Assembly (NCBI RefSeq): GCF_032062135.1
Contig: NC_092862.1
Span: forward strand, 68,461,371-68,525,370
Length of the DNA stretch: 64,000 nt
From: Pyxicephalus adspersus
Taxonomy: Eukaryota > Chordata > Amphibia > Anura > Pyxicephalidae
Direction of reading: 5' to 3'
The translations under genes and the position numbers were made by a program. The notes below the pieces were generated by a model. The model was given only the letters and a program-made list of their open reading frames with translations, was not told the DNA's origin and did not search any database. This document shows, one piece after another, positions 11,590 through 24,700 of this stretch; positions within the stretch are counted from its first letter, which is position 1; every line of letters begins with the position of its first letter.

Positions 11590-14500
11590 TATTAGGTACA
11601 CCTGCCAATTGACTTCAACAGGATTTTAATGAAACAGATTCAAAAATCTAAAATTTCAAAGGGATGCAAATTTTTTGAAAAGTTCAATAAACCACAACTG
11701 ATTGAACAAAAACATAAATGCAATTAATTACAGTGTTGATCCTGGAAATATCAATTTGCCTTATAGGGTCATAGGAAATTGAGCAAATTGGACCATGCTT
11801 TATTATGATTTTGTGCCTTTTTCGGTCAATTTAGGGCTTTGTATATGCAGGTTTTGCATTTATTGACTTTTTGTATTCCTGTTTCTTTTGCTTGAACCTT
11901 ATGGTTATTTTTCAACTTGATTAACTATGTAACTTTTCAGTGCTTTTGACATCTTTAGAAACCGTTGAACGTTATTAGGCTGTTTCAATAGCTTTGCCCT
12001 GACATTGCATTCACAGATCATAGTACATGGTGATTTTTATTAATCAACAAACTTTACCATCATAAGACTAATCATATTGGATGCTTATGTACAGCCTGTT
12101 GACGACAAGATGTATACAAAAAGGTACAATTTAACACCCCTGCCACACGACAGTACTGTGCTACAGATATCTTAAGGGCTTTAACAACCTGTCTAGCAGC
12201 TGCTAAAACTAAAGTAATCTTAATTGCTCTTAGTTAAGTAAAAGAAAAAGAGAAGACGGGATTGTGCAAGACAGCTTATCCTAAGGTAATATAAAAGGAA
12301 AACTAAAGTGAAAGCCAAATAGGGACAAATATCGGTGTTAAGATCTGTTTGGGGCCTTGAACTGTCTTCCAAGGGCACACAGATGAGCAATAGAACAATG
12401 CATGCACATTGCTTTGTGTTAGAGAGCGGGAAAACTGCTTTCGATATCTGTCATCTAATTTAAATTATGATGACTTCAGCAGCAGTTAACAGAATATCTT
12501 CGCTGGGGGAGCACTCAGGAGCAAGGATAGAAAGCAATCCAATCTGGTTGAAAAAATAAAGATATCCGTGATAGGATGTTAAATAAAACATCATGCCTTC
12601 TCAGCAGGTAGCAGCCTCTTTACTACTCCCTGGGGTATAAATCGGTAGGTAAACTTGCATCCTTTGCTTGCTGACAGATGACCCCTTGATATTTTAAGTG
12701 CTTGAAGCTGATAGACCTCTGTATGACTTGCTTTGTACTAGATACATCATCCGCTTTCTATCATCATACTGAATCTTATAAATCACTACAGGCTATGCCG
12801 CAGGGAGCCATCAGGAGAAAAATTTATGTTTATAAGTTTCTACTAACCCAGGATAATCTCAGGAGTGGCAAAACAGATGAAAACTGAGTTATTTCTTAGA
12901 ATCCTACAGAGGGAAGAAATGTTGCCTTTATTTACAAAAGGACCCTCTTACTGTGTGACATGTAATGCATTAAACTTTATTAATGTAGTTATTTCTGGCT
13001 ATAGCATTCCAAGCACACATTTGGAATACAAATCTGACTTTTCAGATTTTGTCTATCCTGTACATTTACACTGTGAATGAGATCTGCTTGCGCTACTGCA
13101 AAGAAAAAACAACGCTGCTATTGAAAATGGAGAAAGCGAGACAAGAAGTTAAATGACACACAAAAAAATGAACGTACAACTATTTTAAAACAACAGCTTT
13201 TTTTTTAAGGTTGCTATAGTAACAGTCTGATTTTGTCGTACAGGGTGTGAAAAAAAATGACATGCTCTCAGTGATGATTTGTCAGGAATTTCATCCAAAA
13301 ACATGCTGTTATTATTGATCATGTAAAAAATGTATTTACATTATGAGCTCCTTCATCCCTGCCACCCGTGACTTTCCTCTGCTTTAATTGGCAAAAGCAT
13401 TAGAAGCTCAATGAGCTGTGAGCATAAAATTAACATTAGGACAAATATTACATAAGCTCTGCTGTTGCAGCAGTTGATGGGGATAATTTCAGGGCAATTT
13501 CAAGATTGAAATGCCCTCATATCAAACAGTTTTTCAGCAGATAAAGAAGAACTCCAACCAGTATACAGTATAGGAAATAAGGTAATGATAAAACTGTTTA
13601 CAAAGATGGCAACTAGAAGCGACATACCGAGTCCAAAATCATTTTGCTGAAGTTTTCTTAGTTCTCTCTCTCTTCCATGTCACCATTTTTATTTTAGGCA
13701 TATTATCTTATTGCTTTCACTTCCTTATTCTACCTTAAGTCACTTCACTCATTTTCCCCACTTACATTTTGTGGCTTTAATGACATTTTAAAAAACTACT
13801 GTAACTGGCATGGGATATATGTTGAAACCCTGGGCGTTTTAAGAGACTGGTGCCTGTGCCATTCTTTCCTAGGTGAGTAATGAGGAAGAAGTGGCATCCC
13901 ATTAAAAAAAGAAGGTACTACAAAAAAATTAAAAACTTTGTATAATTTAATTGGTGGAGGGGTGGAATTTGAAAATTGATGTACATGAAATACATATGTA
14001 TTCTATGTACATCCAATTCCGGTTGACTCCGGAGTACAGCAATAAGTAAAAAAAGCAATAAAACAGTTGTAACATTTATTACTAATTTACCAAATTATAA
14101 ACATGCTAAAAAAACAGTTTAAAATGTTTCCTATGGAAAATGAGAACGGAACATTGGATGCTTAGCTATACTGCCCTCTTGAACTATTTTTGCAAATGCA
14201 TTTTCACCAGTAAATTTCTGAAAATTGAAAAACCTACATGCATAGGGCCATTATAAGTTTCCTTTTTCTTCATTCCTAGGAGACTAGAATAGTAAAAAAA
14301 AAAAGCATGCTCTAAAGAAAATATATTGGTTCTGGTGGCTAAAGCTAAAACAGTGTACAAGTCTAAGAACATCTAAAATCACTGAGACTAGGTAGTGATC
14401 ATATCCAGCCCCGAGCAACAGCAGGTGAGATGTCCCCAGGCTACAACCAGAAAACAGACTACTGAAGGAGAGCCCTAAAGCTATGAAGTTAGACAACTAA

Positions 14501-14947
14501 ATCAAGTTGAACATTGTTACTATCAGAGAGAAAGATTAAAGAGTGTCATATGTCCTTTTTGATTGACAGCTTGTATTTATGACCAGTAACTGTGTGATGT
14601 TCTGAAAAAACTATTCAATTAAGAAAGATCTTGGAGCTGAACACTATAGCCATTGAATCAGCTAAAAGGAAGATAAAAAGGTGTACCTGTCAGAGAAAGA
14701 CATACACATAATTGTTACAAGACTTAGATAATGTTCTAAACCTCAGTTATTGACCCTCGGGTTACAAGCTAAATTGATGCAGGGAGGTTAAGAGCAGTTC
14801 CACTCCAGACACCAGAGATGGCTTGTTTGTTACAACTCTCATAAACATTGACTAGAACATACAGGTGCATTAAATTAAGGTACAAAATAAATATTTAAAT
14901 AAAGAAGTCTTGTTTTCTATGTAAAATATTCGTAAATGTTTCCATCA
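11590..14947. other. Unique-looking intronic DNA
   Basis: No transposon ends or exons are seen. The part from about 12400 to 13520 has less low-complexity sequence and includes the X-box-like site at 13210. It reads like conserved non-coding DNA, but conservation cannot be tested here. Confidence 0.4.
13210..13223. promoter_or_regulatory. RFX-type X-box-like palindrome
   Basis: GTTGCTATAGTAAC fits the RFX family X-box pattern of two inverted half sites with a short spacer (GTTGCT-AT-AGTAAC) at all positions except for normal half-site variation. It lies about 24 kb downstream of the cadherin exon, in DNA without visible repeats. RFX factors act at ciliary and neural genes and enhancers. Function here is inferred from the motif only. 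Confidence 0.4.
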
Positions 14948-14948
14948 A

Positions 14949-15000
<52 letters not shown>
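14948..15000. repeat. (TA)n microsatellite
   Basis: 42 bases of pure TA repeat (14955-14996) with imperfect flanks. Self-complementary and able to extrude as a hairpin. Confidence 0.97.
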
Positions 15001-15814
15001 ATGTATAACAGATAACATATAACAAGATATAGTACTTAAAAAGGCAATAGACTAACATACCATGTGTCATTGTTTTACAATGCATTATGCTCTAATTTTC
15101 ATACATTTATAAAACAAATTTTTAATTTACTTAAGGTTTTATTATACAGGTAAGGTAAATTTACAACATTTAAATTATATTATTATTTTTGTGGTTTTAT
15201 ATCATAGCTTTCCTGTACGGGAATATTTTGGAAATGATCTCATCATTGAGCTCACATTAAATAACATACCAGTCCTGTATCATAAAATTCCCAATTCAAA
15301 AAATCCATTGCTTAAAGCTGGCCTTTATTTGAAGAGACTTATCCTCTTTTGAAACCAAAAGTCCATTTTTCACCCAAGCTGGACTATTATTGTTCTGTTT
15401 GTATAGATTTTTCTAATGAAATGTACTATTTAGTTGAACGTGTTAAACTACCCTAAATCGCTAACCCAACCTGTATAACCTCTAAGCAATCTTACCCTAC
15501 CTTAAAAATTCAGAAAATTAGAGTTAAAAATGTGGATTTAACAAAACCTTTTATTATCTTTTTTTAAGCTATTTTATTTTAAATTATTGAATGTATGATA
15601 GAGGTGTGCCCTTTGCTATCAAACTGTTATAAAAAAAAAGCTAGTTATGATTATTGGCTAGTATACAAATTCACTACCCAAGTAAATGATCCAGAATAGG
15701 TCTATATACAGTGGAAAGGCTTTGTCTTTTTTTCCCACCTCTTCTACCTTCAGGCAACACAGAAGTGTTGACCTTGCCTAACAAGGATATCATCTCTTAG
15801 GCATGTTATTTATT

Positions 15815-15965
15815 AGAATGTCTCTGCAGCACTGGGTCCTAGGTTCCAATTCCAGCCAAGCCACTATCTGCAAGGAGTTTGCACATTTTCCCTGTGTTTG
15901 TGAGGGATTTCCCTGGGAACTCCAGTTTACACAACACCCTGAAAACATGCCGTTAGATAATTTAG
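15815..15965 (+). repeat. tRNA-derived SINE fragment
   Basis: Contains TGCAGCACTGGGTCC, then the B-box-like AGGTTCCAATTCC, then CACTATCTGCAAGGAGTTTG and further body sequence ending near AACATGCCGTTAG. The same order appears in the fuller copy at 41612-41865. The A-box end is missing or too decayed. An open frame across it is accidental. Confidence 0.65.
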
Positions 15966-16502
15966 TATGCTGGGTACAATATGTATGTATAACAATAACA
16001 GTATCAATAATCAGAAATAAATAATGTCTTAAAGAAAGTATAGAAACATATCATGAATCACTAGGATATAATTTAAATAAAATTCTTTTTTAGCACATGA
16101 AACATAGATAAAGCGTATCTTTATCCAGAACTTGTTTTTTCTTTTGGATAGAATGGGAAAAAATAGTTTTACAGCTATCTGGGTTACGTAAGAGGTGAGG
16201 AAACAATAAAACGCTGATAGAGATTCTACCATTCCCCTAGGTAACATAAAAAAACTATTGGAAAGTTTCCCTTACATCTTGCCTTTTTACCAGACAGAAA
16301 GTAAAGGAGTATCTCCAAAAGAGCCTCTGAAAGAAATATTCTCCTAACCTGGTTAAAAGTTCTAATTCTTCTATACCATATTCAGAATTATATAAAAAAT
16401 GTTTTGGTATAGATACATTTTAAATTAATTTCTGCTGCTAAACAGCTACTTCTAGAAGTAAATCATGCAAATCTATTAGTATCTATCATTCAGTATCAAT
16501 CA

Positions 16503-16503
<1 letters not shown>

Positions 16504-16545
<42 letters not shown>

Positions 16546-16553
16546 CATCTATC
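16504..16553. repeat. (CTAT)n microsatellite, about 12 units
   Basis: About 50 bases of CTAT repeat with one CCAT variant near the right end. Confidence 0.97.
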
Positions 16554-18436
16554 AAAGTTCCTTGAGACGCAATAGCACTTCTCAGAGCAAGCAAATATTA
16601 CACGGTAATAAAGCGCCATTCCTTATTATGAAAACAGTGATATATCATGATTGCAGTTTTTACCAAGTGACAGCTTATTTTTACCTTGTTGCTTAGTTCA
16701 GGTATAACACTTTACGTTCCCAGTCCCATATGATGGTGTGATGTGATCAGCATTTAAATAGCCTACTAATGGCATCCTCCTCTCCTTGAAAAAGCTTTTC
16801 CTACATCATTCAGCCTCCTTTACCTCTAGAAGGACATGTTCCTACTTAATGTTGCTGACACATTAGTAATATATATGGGATTTCATTTCAGTTGAATCAT
16901 TGGCACTTTCACTTCCAATGCTATGCAACTGAATTACTAAGCAGAATAGTATACAGGGGTTGCAATTTCTATTAGATAACAATACAATATGTCTTGTAGA
17001 AAAATGCAAAGCTTGGAGTATTATTACAGGATCTTTCCAAACCTAATTGTACATGGTTACACCAAGTCATTGACCTGATATCGCGTTCAGAAGAAAACTC
17101 AGCAAAGCATAGCAGAGTAATAGGAATGAAGATTGCTGACAAAATACGTTTACCATAAGAATATAAATAAGTACAGTTTGCATGACTGAACTTCTACCAA
17201 ATATATACAAGATTTCAGAGGAAAAGAAAAGTAATAATGGCATCATACAATAAAGTACAGAGTTAAGCAGATGTTCTAAACTAAAAAGTCTTAAGTCACA
17301 CTTTGTAAATCCACAATTCTTCAAGTTTAATGTTAACAACTGAACAGGAACATGGGTGTAGTCATCCAGGTGGTTTATCAAGGAAAGTAATTCAGTTATC
17401 TACCTAGGTATGGGTAATCTATAAAGGTTACTTTACCATAATAAAGACACTAAACCAGAAGGAACTAAATAGGAGGTTACCAAAGACAAAATGCTTTACT
17501 CTATAAAAAGAATTATGTTCAGATTATGTAGAATTGTTCTGAAAATAAAGTGTAACGCAATGGAAAATTTTTATACCAATATTGGTAGAAGAAATAAATC
17601 ATTGCTATACAGTCATTGAAAAGGACATTTTAACAGACCGTTGTACAGGGGAACATTATGTAATTGCCAATATTTGCCTTTACCAGTTGGTTGCAAAACA
17701 GAACAATATGAAATTGATTAATTCTGGCATAAAATATTATAAGGCATCAGGCGGTAGTATGTGATCACTGCTTGTGTAAGCCAACCCCCGTTACTGAACT
17801 AAAGCATCTGTTTGAACTATTTGAAGTGAAAATCTCAAGAGCATGTCAAGCTGAGATTTTGGATGTTGTTAAGCTATGGATAACTTACCCAATGTAGCAG
17901 AAACGTTCTGTAAATTTATACCTACCTGTATTACTCTTGTCATTGTTTAAAGTATGTGTACTTTGCCTTTTAGAAATTTTAATAATTAATTAATAGTTGG
18001 TATTGTGTTCTAACTTTTCAGAATTTAAGCCAATTTAAGGTCCCATTTGGGGAAAAGTTTTTGTGTGTTTCTAATTTAGTCATTAAATAAATAAATAATA
18101 ATTTATAGTTGCTGCCCCTTTCATACACTGTTAGGAGGTAACTGTACATATATTACATCTGCTGGTGGTATTCTGGTGTGCTTTTCATTGGACTACTACA
18201 CTGATACTCATTAGAACCAATTATTCTATGGACAATGTCTTGGATATCTAGATTTACAAACATTAAAATACCATTATTATAATATTGTTTGCAGTAACAC
18301 TGAATATTTTTAGAACATAGTAAATGGCTATTATGAAATCTAAGTCAAGAGATTTACAGTAAAAATATGTAAATCAATACATATTAGATTAGAGCTTTGT
18401 CTCTGTTCAGAACAGGCAGCTTGTATGTGACCACTC

Positions 18437-18732
18437 TAGCCACGACTACTGGTGTACTAGTCTTGTGTGTATCTAGCCACGACAACTGGTGTACTAGTCT
18501 TGTGTGTATTTAGCCACGACTACTGGTGTACTAGTCTTGTGTGTATATAGCCACGACTACTGGTGTACTAGTCTTGTGTGTATGTAGCCACGACTACTGG
18601 TGTACTAGTCTTGTGTGTATTTAGCCACGACTACTGGTGTACTAGTCTTGTGTGTATGTAGCCACGACTACTGGTGTACTAGTCTTGTGTGTATCTAGCC
18701 ACGACTACTGGTGTACTAGTCTTGTGTGTACT
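18437..18732. repeat. 37-bp minisatellite, 8 units
   Basis: Units start at 18437, 18474, 18511, 18548, 18585, 18622, 18659 and 18696. Each begins TAGCCACGACTACTGG, continues with TGTACTAGTCTTGTGTGTAT, and ends in one variable base (C, T, A, G, T, G, C; the last unit diverges to TACT). The second unit has CAACTGG in place of CTACTGG. The units are otherwise nearly identical, so the expansion is recent. Each contains the palindrome ACTAGT. The right flank (18733-18765) repeats ACTAGT and ACTACT words. 37 is not a multiple of three, and the reading frame through it is not a gene. Confidence 0.97.
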
Positions 18733-19570
18733 AGTGACTACTATGACAAGACTACTAGTGTTGTCACCATGTCTATCCTAAAACCCTTAGATGTAGTTGG
18801 ATTTGAAATGAATGGGGACGCATGCATGTTCCTAGCTTTAGATGGGGATGCAGCATTTTCTAAAGTACTGCCATATTCTTTTGGATGAACTAAAAATCAT
18901 TTCTGTTTCACAGCCCATTTTCATACCAAACATGCACTTATCCTTTAAGTATCAGAGCTCCGGGAACCTGTGATCCAGAATGAAATGAAAAGCAAAAATG
19001 AAAGAGTATGCATGTACTGTATTAAAGAGAGAATGAGTAATGTGACAATGCTACAAAGAGTCAGCTAGCAAGTGTTTTACAGTTATTGAGATGAAAGTGG
19101 CAATACATAGCTGTGCTTGAAAGCAGGATGTTATTTAAAGGAAACATACTTTGAAGAAAATATATAGGCTGCCAAAGATGACCACTTTTATAAAACTGCT
19201 GCTTACAGATGAGGATTAGGAGTTTAGAATTTAATTCTTGTATGCCAATTATAGGTTGCTGATTTAGGAAGTATTTAATATTCCTATCCTTGGCAAGACA
19301 GCTAGCATCAGCAATAGAGGCCTACATATTTTTGAATGCCACCTCCCTCCCTTAGTGGCAGCCAAGTACCAAATAAAAAAAATTAACTTTCAGCGCAGGT
19401 TCTGTGCAGGTTTAGCCAGCACACAAAACTTCTGTACAGAAGTTCCAGCTGGTACTGACCTATTTACTTATATTTTTGGTGCATACCTAAAGAAGGCATC
19501 AGCTTTTCCAAGAGAATTTCTTCAGTCATGTGGTTGCTTGCCACTAGGTAAGTATGCTGATAAGAAATAC

Positions 19571-19650
19571 GTGAGCAGACAGGGTCTTTATTACAGAAGG
19601 GACAGGCTAGGTCTATTCTGCAATAAAACAAACTTACCTGCCTGTTCTCA
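19571..19650. repeat. Repeat segment shared with the 2416-2716 repeat
   Basis: The stretch around CAGACAGGGTCTTTATTACA, followed by AGAAGGGACAGG and ending in AACTTACCTGCCTGTTCT, matches, on the other strand, 2650-2716. A 126-codon frame crossing this segment starts at a non-ATG codon and is not credible as a gene. Confidence 0.5.
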
Positions 19651-19806
19651 AATTTTTGGTATAATCTACCCTAAGCTGTGCATGAAAAACTTTAAGATTC
19701 TGACATTGCTTCCTATCAGGGATGAATGCACATGAACAGAAGTATTGTCATTATGGCCTAGCCAATAAAAATGGTCAAAGTCCTGAACCCAGAAAAGTAC
19801 CTGGTT

Positions 19807-20165
19807 AAAGCGGAACTAAACCCAAAACAAAAAAATGCACACTTCCTGTTTATCCTACAGATGCACATGTGTGAGATCAGCAATTTTTTTTTTCATTGAT
19901 GAAAGGGCTCCTTTTGCGCATGCCCAAGATTAGGGCATGCACAGAAAAGCAGCCAAGAGCCTCCCATGATGCGTGACAAAGCTATCCTGGGAGGCTGTGC
20001 ACTCCCATTCTGTCTTGATTGCCTCACCGATCAAAACAGAATGGGGAGGTGCTGCACCTTTTTTTTTGTTTTAAAAAAAGGGTGTTGCACCTAAAAAACT
20101 AATTAAATTTTAACTTTCAATAAACCCTTTATGTAAAGTAAAAATTCTGAGTTTAGGTCCGCTTA
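19807..20165. mobile_element. Non-autonomous DNA transposon with GCGGAAC-type ends, second copy
   Basis: The left end AAAGCGGAACTAAACCCAAA and the reversed right end TAAGCGGACCTAAACTCAG are inverted repeats flanked by TTAA or TA sequence. The interior has TGGGAGGCTGTGCACTCCCA and other GC-rich words. This is the same family as 3154-3645, in opposite orientation. Non-coding. Confidence 0.75.
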
Positions 20166-21375
20166 AGGATGTAAAATTCAGCAACTGAGTGAGGGGAGGT
20201 GGATTTAGTTCACCTTTAATTTAGTGTCAATTTATAGAAAGGAAATAGAAATTATACACAGTAACCACAGTGTTCTTAAGTACATAATCTTTCTTTTCAT
20301 ATCTTTTTACACCTCATTTACAGCTGCAATATTCTTCCCATACAACGCCCACCACTTATAGTGTTTAAGTAAACAGGAATCCCAGGTTATCTATAGTCTA
20401 GATAATACATTCCACCTAATACTGTCACACATCACACAAAATTATACAGATAGGTTGGTTGAAAGTTATTAGCACATTACATTGTTGTCTGTTCTGCATT
20501 ATGCAGTCTTAGTTGCTATGCTACCTTGTCCTTGAAGAAGATGTGAAAAATATATGGGGGTATTTAGGGACTAAAAACCTCAAGCCAGTGAGTCACTAAA
20601 GCAATGAATCAAACACAGATTGTTCAAAGCAGCTGATGATTACACTTTCTTGGTAGTGCAATCCTATTAAATGGTATAGCTGATAAAGAGGCTGACTAGC
20701 TTCCAGTAACTATAAAAGGGACATTCCAGGTTGTTTAATCATCAGCGTTAAACACAACAAAATTGAAACTGTTAAGAGTCTAATTTTCTAGAAGTCTTTG
20801 AAATTAAACCATCCCCATACTTTATGGTGCAGATTTCCAGGCTGACATTTATAAGCCCGTCTCCATTTAGGTGTGCACAGATGAAGAAAAACAATATATT
20901 TTTTTTAAAAACTATCTAAGATTTGTTTACATTTATTCACCAGTGCTATCAATCTATGTAAATACAGCTAGTTATCTGGAATAGCACGATATTAAGCTAA
21001 TTAATGCTTTAGGATAAACAACCTGATGAAAGAGCAAGACGGCTTAGATATTTCATGTATTTAAAAGAATGATGAATGCTGTGTAATTTTTGTGCTGATG
21101 ATAGTGAAATTATTTATGTAAGCAATTGTAAAAAAAATTCAAAGCTATATGGATGTATTTAGGAAGTGGAATAGAATAATTAACATCAGAGGAAATTTAA
21201 AAAGGTCACTATATTTTGGGGTGCAGAAATAACATTATTATTAATATTAACCTGTTTTGTTAAAATTCTCAACATTTAATGCAGTGCCGTATAATAAACA
21301 GGGCTTGCAAATGACAGAGAGATACAAACAATGACACAGGAGAAGGAGAGGACCCTGCTTGAAAGAACAATCTAA

Positions 21376-21766
21376 GGCTAGGTACACATGTGCAATAATT
21401 ATTATTTTGAAGGATCCTATTGTGCATATTTCTGTACATAATGTACCGATACGATCGTTCAAATATAATCCAGCAATAATGTACACACTGAATACGATCG
21501 TTTGTGAACGATTGTTCGAATGATGCAGGAAGTGACATGTACAGGAGATAGTGTATCACAGAACCATCCACGAACACTGAACGACCGTACACACAATAGA
21601 TTACGAACGATCATTGCCCAAACAGATGCGCCGGGACCGTTGTTTGTTTCCAGCGATATTCCCTGTTCGTCTGTGTCGTTGTGCACTTTTTTTGTTAACA
21701 ATTATCGAAGGATCTTTCGTGGAATGTTCATTACCAACGACAATTATTGCACCCGTGTACGCAGCC
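21376..21766. mobile_element. CpG-rich MITE with GGCTNNGTACAC ends, copy 1
   Basis: The left end GGCTAGGTACACATGTGCAA and the reversed right end GGCTGCGTACACGGGTGCAA are inverted repeats flanked by TAA on both sides. The interior carries repeated words such as ACGATCG, CGAACGAT and CGTACACAC, and is alignable by eye to 26592-27013 and 30666-31091. Five overlapping open frames on both strands arise from its palindromic composition and are not genes. Confidence 0.85.
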
Positions 21767-24700
21767 TAAGAGATCAGGAAAAGTAGCACATAATAAGAGG
21801 GCGGTGCTTTATACAAGTACTTCAATTTAAAACGTCTAATACAATGTACAGTGTCTAATACAATATAAGTGAAATGATCAGATCTTTTCTTAAAGGTAGC
21901 TTACACTTTAAACTGTACCCTGTCGTGCATCTTTCTCATTCAGCTAGAAGAATTGTATTCCTGATTCAACCAATGTTCTTCTTGAAGATAGAGTTCTCAA
22001 ATTTGACAGGTTCTTACATCTTATTAAAAAATATCCATTTGCCAACCTACTATTGCTTCAAATGTATGCACATGTATGTACATGATCTAGAATTTGGCAA
22101 AGGATCAATCAACTTTTGGTATCACCTTGACAGTCAAATCAATTACAGACTGGGCATCTTCCAGAGTTGGTTCTGGAATGAAAGTGTAATCTAAATTTAT
22201 GAACAAATAAATTAAAGTATATGTCTTGGAAAAAAGTTTTTTTTTAGTTTTGGATAGAGTGGGGAGGAATTCAGTCTTTTGTTTGTACTAAGCACCAATG
22301 CCATTAAAATAGAAATTGAGGAGAAAAGGTGAGGTGTAATCTAATGGGGTCACCTGTTCTAAGGAGACTGCATTTTCCACAGAAAAAAACATTAAAATGT
22401 ATATTTAATTGATGAAATGGAGGAAACGAGAAGTACATACACTTTAACTGTGTGGATGTAAGTAAGTATGGGCAACCAATGTACAAATACAGGATAAATA
22501 AAGGGAAGATATTGCATTGTATACTGAAAATCAACCTGAAATTCACCTAACCATACCAATGTTACCTTCCGCTAGATGCCAGGCTTTATTACTATTTCTT
22601 AAGCAGGACCAACTAACTGAAGATTTATTCTGTGGACTTTTCGCTGACTTTCCTTACCTGTATCAGGCCAACGATTTAGAAAGTGTTAAATACAGAGGGA
22701 GTGCAAAACAGCCTGTGATTTCCATTTTCTGAAGAAAGTCGGGAATGGCACCACCAATCTTTCACACGACAGCCTAAACACAGGAATAGAAATCCTGGCC
22801 ATGTGTTGATGGCATATTTCAGAATCTGCTGTCATTACTCGGTTAGTTCTATTGTGCCCCACAAAAGTTTATTCTGAACACATGGATCTCTCTGATGGGG
22901 CCGCAGATATTACCGTATTCTTGTGTTATTGGGAAAACTGCACTGCTGGATTTTCATCTACTACGTCCGTTAAATAAAGAAGCATTACTAAAGCTTTTAA
23001 ATTCCATTCACATTTAATCCTAATCTAATATCAGTAAAGTGTATCACAAATCGGCCAGCTACATTGATTCAACATCTTATCACGTATAAATGGTATTATT
23101 TGATTCCTTCCTATAAATAGTTACCAGATATCAAGTAGTTCGTACAGGGAACTGGGCACAATCTAGACTCCACAGCACTTATTAATAGTTATTGTTTACA
23201 CTATACTGTATCCTTCTGATGTCATGTCTGAACACCGGCTTTTCTGCAAATTCTACTGTCAGCATGCACTTTACAATGAATCATTATTGTAATTTAGTTA
23301 GGCAAGGAGGTAACCCTATTTATGCTCCTAAAATACATTATCCAGTCTGAATTTCAACTGCCATTAACTAATCTATACCTTGATCCATCAAATCCTCCCT
23401 AAAGACAGCAAGCTTTTTGCTATGGCTTTTTTCAAATGCTTACATAAATAATCTCACTGATATCAGAAAAAAATGAAATAGTTTCCATACCAAACTCATG
23501 TTTTTCATTTGTGCTAAATAAAATTAATAGTATATTTTAAAATATTACCAGACAGTCAAAAATTAAATAGATGTGTACTGTGCAGGTCTTACATGAAACC
23601 AACTAAACATATATACCCACACATTTATGGCAACATATATTTACTACAACATCAAAGCACAAATTCCTTTAAATAATATAGAAATCTATCTATACAGACA
23701 TCTATCGCAACAGTTTCAGAAAATCCTAAATGTCAACAAATATGTTCACATGTAAATCCCGCTCATTAAGAATTTTAGATATTCATGTAATCAAAACAGG
23801 TCACATGACCCACTATCGAACATAATAAATTAAACCTTTGCAGGCAATAATATGAAGCCATATACAATTGTTTCTTTCTTGGACAGCATCACAAAATTTT
23901 CTGTAACATCTAAAAACACAAGAAACACATTTTTGGCTACCACAATTAATTAAAATAACGATGGGTATAAACGATATGTTAAATACTATCTCTTCCAAAT
24001 TGTACAGGCCAAAAAGTTCATAATGTATTCTTGAATGGAAAAAGGCTGTGATTAGCAATAATGACATCAAATATTTCAGGCTTATTTATTCTACTAGAAA
24101 CACCACAAACCCAGCCCCCGGATCCAGCTAGGTTCCTTCTGTTAATAACAACTCATTAGAATCTGTAAGACTGATCGGTCTAGCACAATCCATGGTAAAT
24201 GCAGCACCCCACACCATGCCTCATTAAAATGTCTGGCCAGGGAGCAACTATGGAGTGGTTGTTATCAGCAAATGTACTATTGGTAAAATGTTTCTTGGTA
24301 CACAATATAAATTCTGTTTGTTTACCTACATACATAAATCCTCAGATGGCATTTCAAACCTTAAATTGTGTACAGTATACTTTTACTTGCCAAGTAATCC
24401 AGAAAAAGAAGATGTGATTAGCCTCCCATTACTATGCCACAACAGTTGAACAAGGTGTAGCACAAATTTTAGGACAGGCCCTTGGTACCAAAGTGAACAA
24501 CAATAAGGACTTTTCAGTAATGTAAGTTCACAAAACTCTGAATGTAGGACTTCGCTCAAAGGCTTTCTATAATAGTCTAGGTAATGACCTATTTGATCTT
24601 GAAAGCTGAAATGGGAAACTAGATGACAGCTGCATTGTTTCAGTATCTTTGTTTTAGTTACATACCCTGAAGTATCCTGGTATTTTGGTACATACCAAAA

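Noticed and set aside
18437..18732. CRISPR-like array
   Set aside because: Head-to-tail repeats without unique spacers, in a vertebrate context. It is a minisatellite.
19355..19735. 126-codon plus-strand open frame
   Set aside because: Starts at a non-ATG codon and crosses a repeat segment shared with 2650-2716.
21247..21786. Cluster of overlapping frames on both strands
   Set aside because: All but the edges lie in a palindromic CpG-rich MITE, whose composition avoids stops on both strands.
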